A stretch of 44,913 nucleotides of DNA from DATGIQ01 sp035295665 (GTDB lineage Bacteria > Planctomycetota > Planctomycetia > Gemmatales > Gemmataceae), in NCBI GenBank assembly GCA_035295665.1, contig DATGIQ010000337.1, positions 1-44,913 of the forward strand, read 5' to 3'. Of this stretch, positions 32,799-41,657 are shown one piece after another (positions within the stretch are counted from its first letter, which is position 1; each line of letters opens with the position of its first letter). Position numbers and translations under genes: made by a program. The notes under the pieces were generated by a model. It was not told the origin of the DNA. It saw only the letters and a program-made list of their open reading frames with translations, and searched no databases.

Positions 32799-34349
32799 TC
32801 AGGGGCCTCCGGTGGGATCGTCCTGGGGATTCGGGTGGGTGATCACCGTGTAGAAGTTCGTATCGCCGGGCACGTCGGAGCCTTGGTCGGGCATGTTCAA
32901 CGAGTTCGGCAGCCCCTTGGCTGCGATCAGAAGCTCCTTGGTTGTCATTGACGGGCTTACCCGGTAGCTCTTGATCGGCGGCCCGTTCGCGAGCCCGAGG
33001 AAATCGTTGTTGATGAAGGGCAAGAAGGATTGGGTGAGATAACTGAACGTCGCCGAAGTCGGATCGAAGGCCAGCACCCGTGCCGCCACCTGCTCGGCCG
33101 CAGGAGCCTGCTGCACCTCGTAGGTCACCAACACGCGGTTCAAGGCATCCACCGCCAAATTCGCCCGGTCAAAGGTGGGCAGGAAATCCACCGGGTCCGT
33201 CCCACCGTTCGCTGCGGATAGCTCATTGACGTTAATCGAGCCCTGGAAGCTTTGGTCCCGCGCATCCCAGACGGCGACGCGGACCTGGGACAGCGGTGAA
33301 CCGCCAGCTCCGGCCAGGGAAACATAGTTCGAGTTGATGTGGGAAGCGATCCGTGTCCCGTCCCCGCGGTCACCGGAGAAGCTGAAGACATTCCCCTGGT
33401 TATCCACGAACGCCGCATCACTTTGGCTCGCCTCGCCCTGCAGCGTTCCCGAGTTGTCGTAGAACATGAGGATCCCGTTCAAGCGAACGCAGAATCCTCC
33501 CTTGAACGCGGCCACGTTCGACCAGATGGTCCCCGGCCCGATCACGAACGAATCTTTCACGATCGAGCCGTCGGCGGCCACGATGACGGCTGTCGCCGAG
33601 CGCACCGGTGCAATCAAATTCGACTCGTCGTCCACCACGACCAGGAAGTTGCCGTTCGACAGCCCGACCATGTCGCCGCCGAAGCGTCCGATCTCGGTCC
33701 CGCCCGCCGAGGCCACTCCACCCTTCAGCCGCCCCAGGATCGCATCATAAGCCTTGCTGGTTGGCGTTTGGGTCAGGGTGGTGGGATCCAGGGAATAGTT
33801 CTGCACCGAGGCATACCGGCCGCCGCGGACCACGCCGGTGTCCCATCGGCTGTCGGAGCGGAAGACACTGAATTCGTCGGGACAGGCCTCGCCTCCAGCG
33901 ATGAAGTTTATGGCTCCGGGCCGCTTGTCCCCGGCCACCCGGCCCGGATTCCCATTCTGACGATAGTTGTTGATGATTCCTTGGTAGGGAGTGCCATCGT
34001 CGGCGAAGAAGGCCTCTCCCTGCACGGGAGCACCGCCTTCAACCGCCTGAAAAACCACGCCGTAGCGCTGCATCTGCGACGGATTCGTCGGATCGGTCAA
34101 CGCGTAGGTGTTGTTCTCGATCAAGAAGACGCTGTTGCCGAGAACGCTGGTGTAAGGCTCCCAGTTATCGAGCTGGGCATCCCGTACGCCGTCGTAATTC
34201 CAGTCGTTAAAGAAGCAGATCGTGTCCGGCACGATCCGTTGGAGCCCAACCGAATCGATCCCCTGGGGGACGAAGGGCTGCTGCGCAGACAAAAGCCCCG
34301 TCCAACCCGCCAAGATAATTGGCGCAATGCACTTCACTGAGATTCTCAT
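32799..34349 (-). CDS. Exported protein of unknown function
   Basis: A 516-residue protein with a signal peptide (MRISVKCIAPIILAGWTGLLSA, cleavage near AQQ). The mature part is rich in Gly, Asn, Asp and aromatic residues with repeated 'G(D/N)xxxFVV(D/A)DES' and 'VRxxxGGFCVRLNG' patterns that suggest beta-propeller or beta-sandwich structure, but I recognise no named family. Start ATG 34349 follows GGGAGGATTCC directly; a longer frame upstream (to 34814) translates palindrome C and is rejected. It converges on the Kelch protein and shares palindrome D. It has no obvious sorting signal at the C-terminus. Confidence 0.75.
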   Translation of the reverse strand: MRISVKCIAPIILAGWTGLLSAQQPFVPQGIDSVGLQRIVPDTICFFNDWNYDGVRDAQLDNWEPYTSVLGNSVFLIENNTYALTDPTNPSQMQRYGVVFQAVEGGAPVQGEAFFADDGTPYQGIINNYRQNGNPGRVAGDKRPGAINFIAGGEACPDEFSVFRSDSRWDTGVVRGGRYASVQNYSLDPTTLTQTPTSKAYDAILGRLKGGVASAGGTEIGRFGGDMVGLSNGNFLVVVDDESNLIAPVRSATAVIVAADGSIVKDSFVIGPGTIWSNVAAFKGGFCVRLNGILMFYDNSGTLQGEASQSDAAFVDNQGNVFSFSGDRGDGTRIASHINSNYVSLAGAGGSPLSQVRVAVWDARDQSFQGSINVNELSAANGGTDPVDFLPTFDRANLAVDALNRVLVTYEVQQAPAAEQVAARVLAFDPTSATFSYLTQSFLPFINNDFLGLANGPPIKSYRVSPSMTTKELLIAAKGLPNSLNMPDQGSDVPGDTNFYTVITHPNPQDDPTGGP

Positions 34350-34432
34350 GGAATCCTCCCAGAATTTGGAAAACCCTCGTGAACCAGAAAATCTTAAACC
34401 CCGACCAACGCGGCGAGTCTCAACTTCCCAAC

Positions 34433-34517
34433 GTGTCTGTTTCGCGGCGGTTCGCAGAACCGCGGGGTTGTGTGCCGTGCGCGGTTCTGCGCACTGCCAG
34501 TCAACGAAACCGGACAC
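34433..34517. repeat. Dispersed palindromic repeat, copy C
   Basis: GTGTCTGTTTCGCGGCGG (34433-34450) and the GGACAC ending at 34517 are outer arms; CGGCGGTTCGCAGAACCGCG and GCGCGGTTCTGCGCACTGCC are inner arms. Several changes reduce pairing relative to copy B. It lies upstream of the exported protein gene. Confidence 0.75.
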
Positions 34518-34714
34518 CTTTAGCCGGCCCGTGTAGAAGATGTTGGGCTTGAGTGTCGAGTATGTGCCGCCGCGCGAGCGGTTGCAAGAAAAAATTTTCG
34601 GGAGGCGTGTGTTTTTCAGAATCGAGAATCGCGCGGCGTCTGATGGCGATCGAACCGCCCTGGCAGGGCCGCAAGACCAAGCTGGCCCATCCCATGGCCG
34701 CGAATCCTGGTCCC

Positions 34715-35737
34715 TCACGCCCGATTCTTGATGGCCAAATCGACTTCCGTCTCGTGCAGAAATGCGGCGGCCTGCTCGGGCGGAACCGGGTTGATGTAGA
34801 AGCCGGTCCCCCATTCAAACCCGGCCACCCGTGTCAGCCGCGGAATGACCTCGATGTGCCAGTGGTAATGCGGCAACGATTGCGTGTCGAAGGGCGCGGT
34901 GTGGATGATGTAGTTGTACGCCGGCTTATCCAGGGCCGATTCCAGTTTTAGCAGAATCGTCTTCAGGACCGTGCCGAGCTCATCGACTTCCATTTTCTGG
35001 ATGTTCTCGAAGTGGCTGTTGTGCGACTTCGGGAGAATCCAGGTTTCGAACGGGAATCGACTTGCAAAGGGCGCGAAGCTGATGAAATTCGGAGTGTCCA
35101 GGACGACCCGCTTCTCCGAGGTCAGCTCCTGATGAATCATGTCGCAGTAGATGCATCGGCCGCGATAATTGAAGAACTCCAGGGAACCGTTCATCTCTTC
35201 CCAGACGTTGATCGGCACAATGGGCGTAACGATGAGCTGAGAATGCGTGTGCTCCACCGAGGCTCCCGCGGCTGCGCCCACGTTCTTGAACAGCATGCCG
35301 TAAACCAAACGCGGGTCCTTCTTCAGATCAACGAGTCGATCACGGTAAACCCACAGCACCTCTCGAATATTCTCCTCCGTGAGGTTGGCCATGGTGGTCT
35401 CGTGGAACGGACATTCGATGATGACTTCGTGGGCACCGATGCCATTCATCTTGTCGTAGATTCCTTCCCCGCGTTTATGCAGATCGCCCTCAACCTGAAG
35501 GGCGGGAAACTTGTTCGGCACCACCCGGACGCGCCAGCCACGTTCGTTGGGGCGTGTGTTCCGGTCGCGGTACGAAAGAATTTCGTGGGGCGTCTTGTCC
35601 TCGCTTCCCTCGCAGAACGGACAAAATGTAGAACCGCTCGCCGGCGCCTCGGTCTTCGGCACCACCGGCCGCTTTGCCCGATCCGTGGCAATGATTACCC
35701 ATCGGCCAACGATCGGATCTTTCCGTAATTCTGGCAT
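34715..35737 (-). CDS. galT: Galactose-1-phosphate uridylyltransferase
   Basis: A 340-residue GalT of the HIT superfamily. CPFC near residue 39 is the N-terminal zinc-binding pair; RVVPNKFPAL is the conserved nucleotide-binding string. The active-site segment reads SVEHTHSQL, where the family's HPHxQ has Thr in place of Pro, a form seen in some bacterial members; a second HIT-like segment LPHYHWHIEV completes the fold. The enzyme exchanges UMP between UDP-glucose and galactose-1-phosphate. I place the start at 35737 (MPELRKDPIVGRW, a common start); an upstream ATG at 35785 is also possible. It follows the GH57 gene on the same strand, with glgA beyond, forming a sugar-nucleotide/glycogen group. 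Confidence 0.93.
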   Translation of the reverse strand: MPELRKDPIVGRWVIIATDRAKRPVVPKTEAPASGSTFCPFCEGSEDKTPHEILSYRDRNTRPNERGWRVRVVPNKFPALQVEGDLHKRGEGIYDKMNGIGAHEVIIECPFHETTMANLTEENIREVLWVYRDRLVDLKKDPRLVYGMLFKNVGAAAGASVEHTHSQLIVTPIVPINVWEEMNGSLEFFNYRGRCIYCDMIHQELTSEKRVVLDTPNFISFAPFASRFPFETWILPKSHNSHFENIQKMEVDELGTVLKTILLKLESALDKPAYNYIIHTAPFDTQSLPHYHWHIEVIPRLTRVAGFEWGTGFYINPVPPEQAAAFLHETEVDLAIKNRA

Positions 35738-35820
35738 GGGCAGACCCTGTAACAAGGAAGCGAAACCTCGCAACGTTGTATCCATTTTAGTTCTCGCCCG
35801 CGGTCCGTAGCCAGGCTGCG

Positions 35821-35848
35821 ACGGACGACGGACCACGGACTACGGACT
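35821..35848. repeat. Four tandem copies of a 7-base unit
   Basis: ACGGACG, ACGGACC, ACGGACT and ACGGACT lie in tandem (35821-35848), all ACGGACN, with a reverse-oriented GGTCCGTAG (35802-35810) in the same gap between the GH57 and galT genes. It could fold into a stem with that segment or be a slippage repeat. Confidence 0.7.
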
Positions 35849-35851
35849 CCC

Positions 35852-38059
35852 TCAGACGTCCCACATGATCTGCTCAAAATCGGGAGAGGGGCACGTCAGG
35901 TTGATGGTGCCCTCTCGTGGCGCCCGGTCGCGGCTTTGGCCCCCTTGCAGCAGCTCGATGCAGAACTGGATCGGCTGGTCCACGCTGACGCGGAGGCAAT
36001 CCAGCGGAATCGCAACCTCGATAATCTGGTCAATTGCGATTTCTGCACGGGTCCCCGTATCCCGCTTGGCCGTGGCTTCCTTTGGCCTCTCCGCGCTGGT
36101 ATGGAGCTGGGCGACCGGTGTTGTCCCCCCCAGATCCGCCACACAGACCTCGCAACCGGCGGGCTCCACAAAACTGATCCGTAACGCATCGAAATCGGCC
36201 AGCGCTGTTCGGGCCGGTCCGTGGAAATCGATCCGGATCAGGAGGGTCTGCGGATTGAAACCGAAATACACATCCTTCATCGGTCCCGGCGCCGCCATGG
36301 CCATGGTTCCGCGCTCAGTTTGGCAAGCATAGTGCCCGGCATTGAGCCACTCGAAAAATGTGCGCCGGCCATCCAGTTTGACATCCAAGAAGGCGCGGGG
36401 CATGCTATGCAGGGCGCGCTGGCCGCGCCGGATAATCGGCCGTGCCAGGTGCGGCGGCGGTGCATCGCCCAGCAGGGTGTAGACGTTTTGCAAATGTTTG
36501 CGGAACAAATAATCGAACAGGGCGTCCTGGGCACTGGAATGATCTTCGCCGAACCACCAGAACCAATCGCTCCCTTCGGCAATATACAGCTCTTCCCAGG
36601 CTCGGCGAAGCTGGTCGGGACGGACGACGCCTTGCTGCGCTCGCTGCACGAGGTGCTCCCGAGCCCAGTGCAGCGCGTCCCAGGCGGTGTTGTCTTCCTC
36701 ATGGCCAATCCAGATGGCAAAATTGTGGGCAATCCAACTGCCGGCAAAGAGGTGCGGAAGGGTATCCCGTGGCGGATATTTTTCCAGAAACATGCCGACC
36801 TGGACCGGCTGGAGATCACGCGTCCGGACACAGCGTCCATACAAAGCACGCAGGAAGGCCACGCCGCCGCCAGGATAATGTTCCCAGCAATTCTCGCCAT
36901 CGAGAATGATGCTCACCAAGGCCGGTTGCGCACCGGTGACCGCCTGGCCGATATTCCGCACGTGTTGGACGAAATCGTCGGCAGCCGCAATCGGATCGCT
37001 CCGCTGGTAATGAAAGCCGATCATGTCGCTCAGGGCGTGATCCCGAAAGACGATCGCCAACTCATGGCCGGCCTCGGCAACTTTGTAGGGCCGATACATC
37101 TGATCGGGATTGCGCACCTGGCCCCGGTGGTCGCGGCCGACGAAGCCATGCGTCGATGCGCCCAGGATTTCCTCATCCGTGGCGATCCAGCGAATGCCGT
37201 GTTGGGCGAGCACAGGGAGCATGGTCTGGCACACCGAGCCCTCCGCCGGCCACATGCCTTGAGGCGGCTTACCGAAAATCTGCGCGTGCTGTTCAACGGC
37301 CCGTCGAACCTGGACCGTGGCATCTTCCGGATAGCCACCCGTGTACCGCGGCAGCTTGCAGTCCGGCAACGCTTCGCGCGCCAGTTTCTTATCCAGGAGC
37401 AACGGCAAGATTGGGTGATAGTAAGGCGTGGTTGTCAGCTCGACCTGACCGTTGGCCACGAGCTTCTGGTGCAAGCCGATCACGGTCCCCAGGATTTCCA
37501 GGTGCTTATCGAGCAAACGGTTTTTTTCCTCTTCGGTAAAATGCCGGTCCTTGTCCCGAAGCTCGCGCAGGAAAGAATCGCGCTCAAAAGCCAGGGGGTG
37601 AACCCAGGCGAGATTGAACCAGACCTGCAAATCACGGAAATCGCGTTCGTGGAAGCGGCGCAACGCCTCCTGAGCGGTATTTCGGCCGGCCCCGCGCCGC
37701 TGATACAACTCGGCGTAGCGCCGGTATGGCCGAATCATCTGCTCCGGATCGGCCATGAAAAAATTGTCGAGCAGAAACAGACAATCGTCCTGAGAAAGAC
37801 CGTCGGGGGGACGTCGGGAGAGAATCAGGAACCGATCCGTTGCGCCCCGCTCCGTGTAGGCTTGCAACTGAAGGAGCAGGCTCGGCACCAGGTTTATCGT
37901 GCACCGCATCTCGGGAACTTCCAGGAGGTGCAGGGCCATCCCGTAATAATCCTTGACGCCGTGCAGGCGCACCCACGGCATGGGGTTTTCGCCGGCCACG
38001 TCGTCGGGGTAGTACGGCTGGTGCTGATGCCAAAGAAAAGCAAGCTGGACTTCAGCCAT
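35852..38059 (-). CDS. Glycoside hydrolase family 57
   Basis: A 735-residue GH57 enzyme. The N-terminal (beta/alpha) barrel starts with LWHQHQPYY (region 1, H11 and H13), and the nucleophile region reads GMWPAEGS with E273 as the likely nucleophile. ILDGENCWEHYPGGG contains D387, the likely acid/base region. The C-terminal third is a helical and beta domain usual in the family. GH57 members are alpha-amylases, amylopullulanases, 4-alpha-glucanotransferases and branching enzymes; activity cannot be decided from these motifs. It lies between galT and glgA, which points to metabolism of glycogen or another alpha-glucan. No signal peptide is present, so action is in the cytoplasm. Confidence 0.93.
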   Translation of the reverse strand: MAEVQLAFLWHQHQPYYPDDVAGENPMPWVRLHGVKDYYGMALHLLEVPEMRCTINLVPSLLLQLQAYTERGATDRFLILSRRPPDGLSQDDCLFLLDNFFMADPEQMIRPYRRYAELYQRRGAGRNTAQEALRRFHERDFRDLQVWFNLAWVHPLAFERDSFLRELRDKDRHFTEEEKNRLLDKHLEILGTVIGLHQKLVANGQVELTTTPYYHPILPLLLDKKLAREALPDCKLPRYTGGYPEDATVQVRRAVEQHAQIFGKPPQGMWPAEGSVCQTMLPVLAQHGIRWIATDEEILGASTHGFVGRDHRGQVRNPDQMYRPYKVAEAGHELAIVFRDHALSDMIGFHYQRSDPIAAADDFVQHVRNIGQAVTGAQPALVSIILDGENCWEHYPGGGVAFLRALYGRCVRTRDLQPVQVGMFLEKYPPRDTLPHLFAGSWIAHNFAIWIGHEEDNTAWDALHWAREHLVQRAQQGVVRPDQLRRAWEELYIAEGSDWFWWFGEDHSSAQDALFDYLFRKHLQNVYTLLGDAPPPHLARPIIRRGQRALHSMPRAFLDVKLDGRRTFFEWLNAGHYACQTERGTMAMAAPGPMKDVYFGFNPQTLLIRIDFHGPARTALADFDALRISFVEPAGCEVCVADLGGTTPVAQLHTSAERPKEATAKRDTGTRAEIAIDQIIEVAIPLDCLRVSVDQPIQFCIELLQGGQSRDRAPREGTINLTCPSPDFEQIMWDV

Positions 38060-38111
38060 CTCAATATCATTTTCAGTTTCTAATTTTCAATTTCGCACTT
38101 CCCATTGCGTT

Positions 38112-39635
38112 TCATAGACCGGGCTCCATGACCATCGCATACAACTTCTCATATTCCGCAGCGATGCGATCCCAGGACCAATCTTGGAGCATGCCGGTGC
38201 GCATGAGCGTTAGCCATCGCTCCGGCGCGCCTCGATACAGCTCCAAAGCGCGCTGCACCGCCCGCAGCAGAGCCGCCGGCGTGTAGGCAACGAAGGAGAA
38301 TCCCGTGGCAGTTCCTGCTTCGGCGGTCCGGGGATTGTAATCGGTAATCGTATCGGTCAATCCTCCCGTTGCACGTACGACCGGCACCGTACCATATTTC
38401 AAGCTGTACAACTGATTCAGACCCGCCGGCTCGAACTGACTCGGCATGAGAAAGAGATCGGCACCGCCTTCGATTTGATGGGCCAGTGCCTCATCGAACC
38501 CGAACACCACCCCCACCCGATCGGGAAAACGGGAACGCAAGTCGAGAAGCATGCGATGATACGCCGCTTCCCCCTCTCCCAATAATACCAGCTGAACATC
38601 CTGTTGGAGGAGGGTGTCCGCCGCTTTGCCGACCAGGTCGAGCCCTTTTTGTTCCACGAGCCGGGCGACCATTCCCAGGAGCGGAGTGGTCCGCCGTTCC
38701 GGCAAGCCGTAGCGGCGCTGGAGGGCGGCCTTGCAGAGCGGCTTGCGCTCGGCAACCGTATGCACATCATAGGTGGCGGCAAGGTGGGGATCGGTCGCCG
38801 GATTCCAGATGCTGTAGTCCACGCCATTCACGATTCCGAACAGGCGGTCGCGCCGTTCTGCCAAGACGCCGTCGAGTCCGCAACCGAAATAAGGGGTCTG
38901 AATCTCTTTCGCATAGGTCGGACTGACCGTGCTAATCAGATCCGCGAACACGATCCCCGCCTTGAGGAAATTGAGCTGGCCATAGAATTCCAGCTGCCGA
39001 TAGTTAAACAGCTGCCAATCGAGTCCTGTCAGCAGCATATCCCAGTGCCAAAACTGGCCCTGGTAAGCGATGTTGTGAATCGTGAACACGGTGCGGAGGT
39101 GTTCGTAGCCGGGCTGATTTCGGTACACCTCCCGCAGATAGACCGGCGTGAGTCCGGTCTGCCAATCATTCACGTGGAGGAGGTCGGGCCAGTAGTCGAC
39201 GAGTCGCAAGACCTCCAACAGGGCACGCGAAAAAAAGATGAACCGTTCGCAATTGTCGGGGTAGTCCCGCTTCTGACCGCCCGGCAACGTGAACTGATAC
39301 AGCCCGCGTCCCTGAGTTGGTTCGTCGCGCTCAAAATATTGGGGTTGCTCGATGAGATAAACCGTCACGGGAGAATTGGGCAGCGTAGTCTGCCAGAGGG
39401 TCCCGGTAACGGCGCGATTTCCGATGGGCACCGTGAAGGTGCGTTCGGTACAAGTAAGGGGAATTTTGCTGGCCCGGATGCTGTGGTACAACGGGAGAAC
39501 GATCGCACACTGCCAACCGCGGCGGGACAAGGCACGGGGCAGCGATCCAGCCACGTCTGCCAGGCCGCCCGTTTTGGCGAACGGAACGACTTCCGAGGCG
39601 GCGAACAACAGTTTGTGATCGTTTGCGGTCGCCAT
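38112..39635 (-). CDS. glgA: Glycogen synthase
   Basis: A 507-residue GT5 enzyme. The N-terminus has the ADP-glucose-binding KTGGLADVAG (21-30) and 'VVPFA'; the C-terminal domain has EPAGLNQLYSLKYG and RATGGLTDTI, the standard motifs of bacterial/plant glycogen and starch synthases. Length matches the family. It transfers glucose from ADP-glucose to the non-reducing end of an alpha-1,4-glucan. It precedes GH57 and galT on the same strand (52 bases to GH57), a group that fits glycogen synthesis and turnover. The adenylyltransferase (glgC) is not in the window. Confidence 0.95.
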   Translation of the reverse strand: MATANDHKLLFAASEVVPFAKTGGLADVAGSLPRALSRRGWQCAIVLPLYHSIRASKIPLTCTERTFTVPIGNRAVTGTLWQTTLPNSPVTVYLIEQPQYFERDEPTQGRGLYQFTLPGGQKRDYPDNCERFIFFSRALLEVLRLVDYWPDLLHVNDWQTGLTPVYLREVYRNQPGYEHLRTVFTIHNIAYQGQFWHWDMLLTGLDWQLFNYRQLEFYGQLNFLKAGIVFADLISTVSPTYAKEIQTPYFGCGLDGVLAERRDRLFGIVNGVDYSIWNPATDPHLAATYDVHTVAERKPLCKAALQRRYGLPERRTTPLLGMVARLVEQKGLDLVGKAADTLLQQDVQLVLLGEGEAAYHRMLLDLRSRFPDRVGVVFGFDEALAHQIEGGADLFLMPSQFEPAGLNQLYSLKYGTVPVVRATGGLTDTITDYNPRTAEAGTATGFSFVAYTPAALLRAVQRALELYRGAPERWLTLMRTGMLQDWSWDRIAAEYEKLYAMVMEPGL

Positions 39636-39738
39636 TCCTCAATCAGGTTGTACTCCCCAGGCCGGTGCTCGGCAATCTGATTTGGCCCCTCATGCTGGGA
39701 ATGGCGCAGGGCAGGGTCGATCCGAGCGAAGGTAGGCG

Positions 39739-40308
39739 TTAAGCCGCCGGCGCGAGCTGTCGTTTCCGCCAGGCGTCCAGCTTGGTCAGGTTTGCATGGA
39801 TTGGGTGGGCGGGCAGTGGACGACGCAAATCGAGCAGGCCAATCCATTCGTGTTCGTTTTTGTCCTTGAACACAAACCCGAATTTGCGATAAATGTGGAA
39901 AGCAGCCACATTCTCCTTGTAGACGGTGAGCCGCAGGTGCTGGGCCCCGGCCGCCTGGCTTTCCGCGATGGCGTGGGCCAAGAGCAGCTGGCCCAAGCCG
40001 GCTCCGCGCAGCTGCGGGTGAGTACACGCACCGAAGCTTGGCGTCGTGTAGCCTTCGTCCCAACCCCGGAGCATGGAATAGCCGACCGTTTCCCCGTGAT
40101 ACTGCGTGATGAAGTAGCGATCTCGGCAGCGGCGCTGCCGCGCGCACAAATCCGCCGCGAATACCTGCGACAGCGGGTGTGGATGGAAAAACCGCGTGGT
40201 TTCCGCATCAGCTGCCAGGAGCTCGAAGAATCGGCCGAGGGGCTCGGCGTCGGCTTCGGAAAGTCTGCGCGTGTTCAGGTCCGCAATGGGGGACGTTTCC
40301 ATGTGCAT
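39739..40308 (-). CDS. GNAT-family N-acetyltransferase
   Basis: A 189-residue GNAT protein. The acetyl-CoA-binding motif A is QLRGAGLGQLLL within 'GACTHPQLRGAG...', followed by the usual helix and AAFHIYRKFGFV of motif B. The start at 40308, or ATG 40302, lies four to ten bases after the stop of the DegT-type aminotransferase on the same strand, so the two are probably expressed together. An aminotransferase followed by an acetyltransferase is the common pair that makes N-acetylated amino sugars such as those linked to dTDP. That substrate is inferred from neighbours; GNAT enzymes also acetylate proteins and small amines. Confidence 0.88.
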   Translation of the reverse strand: MHMETSPIADLNTRRLSEADAEPLGRFFELLAADAETTRFFHPHPLSQVFAADLCARQRRCRDRYFITQYHGETVGYSMLRGWDEGYTTPSFGACTHPQLRGAGLGQLLLAHAIAESQAAGAQHLRLTVYKENVAAFHIYRKFGFVFKDKNEHEWIGLLDLRRPLPAHPIHANLTKLDAWRKRQLAPAA

Positions 40309-40312
40309 TGTC

Positions 40313-41440
40313 TCACGCTGCCCGGGCGGATGGGGTCGGATACTGCCGCAGCAACTCCCGTAGCTCGCCGGTGATCACGTCAATGTCTTCCTCGCGCAGA
40401 TACGAAGACGTCGGCAGACTCAGGCCACGATAGCTGAGGTCGCGTACCGTGGGGCAGCCGTTGTCATTGCGGTGCCCCTGGTACATCGGGAACTCATGAA
40501 GGGGATAAAAGAACGGCCGCGTCTCGATGCCCCGTTTGGCAAGGTCCGCCATGAGACGGTCCCGCCAGACAGCGTTCGGGGTCAGGACCGAGTACATCCA
40601 AAACGCATTCGTGGTACCCACCGCTTCGGGTGGAAGCACCAGGGAACCAAGATTGCCCAGGCGTTCGTTGTACCAGGCGGCCACCTGTTTGCGGTCGTGG
40701 AGCAGCTGATCGATCCGCTCCATTTGCGCGAGTCCCAGCGCCGCCGCCACGTTGGTCATTCGATAATTAAAACCGACGATCGGATGCCAGTAGCGTCGCT
40801 CGGGATCCATCCCCTGGCCGCGCAAGAGCCGCAGCCGCTCCGCCAGTGGCTCGTCATTCGTCACGACCATCCCGCCTTCGCCGGTCGTGACCAACTTGTT
40901 GCCATAGAAGCTGAACGTACCAGCCGTACCGAAGCTGCCGATGGGCCGGCCCTCGTAGGTGGCGCCCAGGGCTTCCGCACAGTCTTCGATGACCCAGATC
41001 CCTTTCCGCCGGGCCAGCTCGAGCAGGGGACCCATATCGCAAGCGTGGCCGTAGAGATGCACCGGAATGATGGCCCGGGTCCGTGGGGACAGCAAGCGGG
41101 CCACGCTCTGGACCGAAATGCACCATGTGTCTTGGTCACTGTCCGCAAAGACGGGTGTGGCGCCACAATACACCACAGCGTTCGCTGTGGCCACAAAAGT
41201 GAGGCTGGGCACGATGACTTCATCCCCGGGGCCGATGCCCAGTCCGGTCAGGGCAAGGTGCAGAGCCACGGTGCCATTGCAGGTTGCGATTCCATGACGG
41301 GTGTTGGTGTAGTCGGCGACGCTGGCTTCGAACTTGCCGAGGAATGGCCCATTGGACGAAATCCAGGTGGACCGCAGGCATTCGTTAACGTACGCCGATT
41401 CGTTTCCGGAAAGATCCGGTGCTGCTACCCTGTAGCGCAT
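40313..41440 (-). CDS. DegT/DnrJ/EryC1-type sugar aminotransferase
   Basis: A 375-residue PLP enzyme of the nucleotide-sugar aminotransferase family. K182 in SFYGNKLVTTGEGG is the PLP lysine, D153 in IEDCAEALGA stabilises the ring nitrogen, and PSLTFVATANA plus 'HLYGHACDM' are typical. The closest general match is to perosamine/4-amino-sugar synthases. I choose ATG 41440, with AGGTGG six bases upstream; a longer frame to 41689 lacks a good start. With the GNAT gene four bases downstream and glycosyltransferases upstream, it probably makes an acetylated amino sugar for a surface polysaccharide. Confidence 0.92.
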   Translation of the reverse strand: MRYRVAAPDLSGNESAYVNECLRSTWISSNGPFLGKFEASVADYTNTRHGIATCNGTVALHLALTGLGIGPGDEVIVPSLTFVATANAVVYCGATPVFADSDQDTWCISVQSVARLLSPRTRAIIPVHLYGHACDMGPLLELARRKGIWVIEDCAEALGATYEGRPIGSFGTAGTFSFYGNKLVTTGEGGMVVTNDEPLAERLRLLRGQGMDPERRYWHPIVGFNYRMTNVAAALGLAQMERIDQLLHDRKQVAAWYNERLGNLGSLVLPPEAVGTTNAFWMYSVLTPNAVWRDRLMADLAKRGIETRPFFYPLHEFPMYQGHRNDNGCPTVRDLSYRGLSLPTSSYLREEDIDVITGELRELLRQYPTPSARAA

Positions 41441-41657
41441 GGTAACCACCTGGGAATAACTCCCGTTCGGTTCAATGGGATCGTTGGAAATCTGGTCGAG
41501 ACGTAGCGCGGAAGCACCGCTCACGCACGGCATCGGTTCTTCAGCAAGCGATACGGTACTTCTGGAACGGGGAGGGGTGTAACGATTCGTGGGTGGGAAA
41601 TCAAGGCGAATTTGAATGGGTCTTGGCTGATCCGAGGACCGCGCCAAGGCATGCTCG

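Noticed and set aside
34350..34814. N-terminal extension of the exported protein at 32799-34349
   Set aside because: It runs through palindrome C; the ATG at 34349 has a strong ribosome-binding site and signal peptide.
36221..38083. 620-residue + strand frame over the GH57 gene
   Set aside because: Antisense to clear GH57 motifs; no start signal or recognisable domain.
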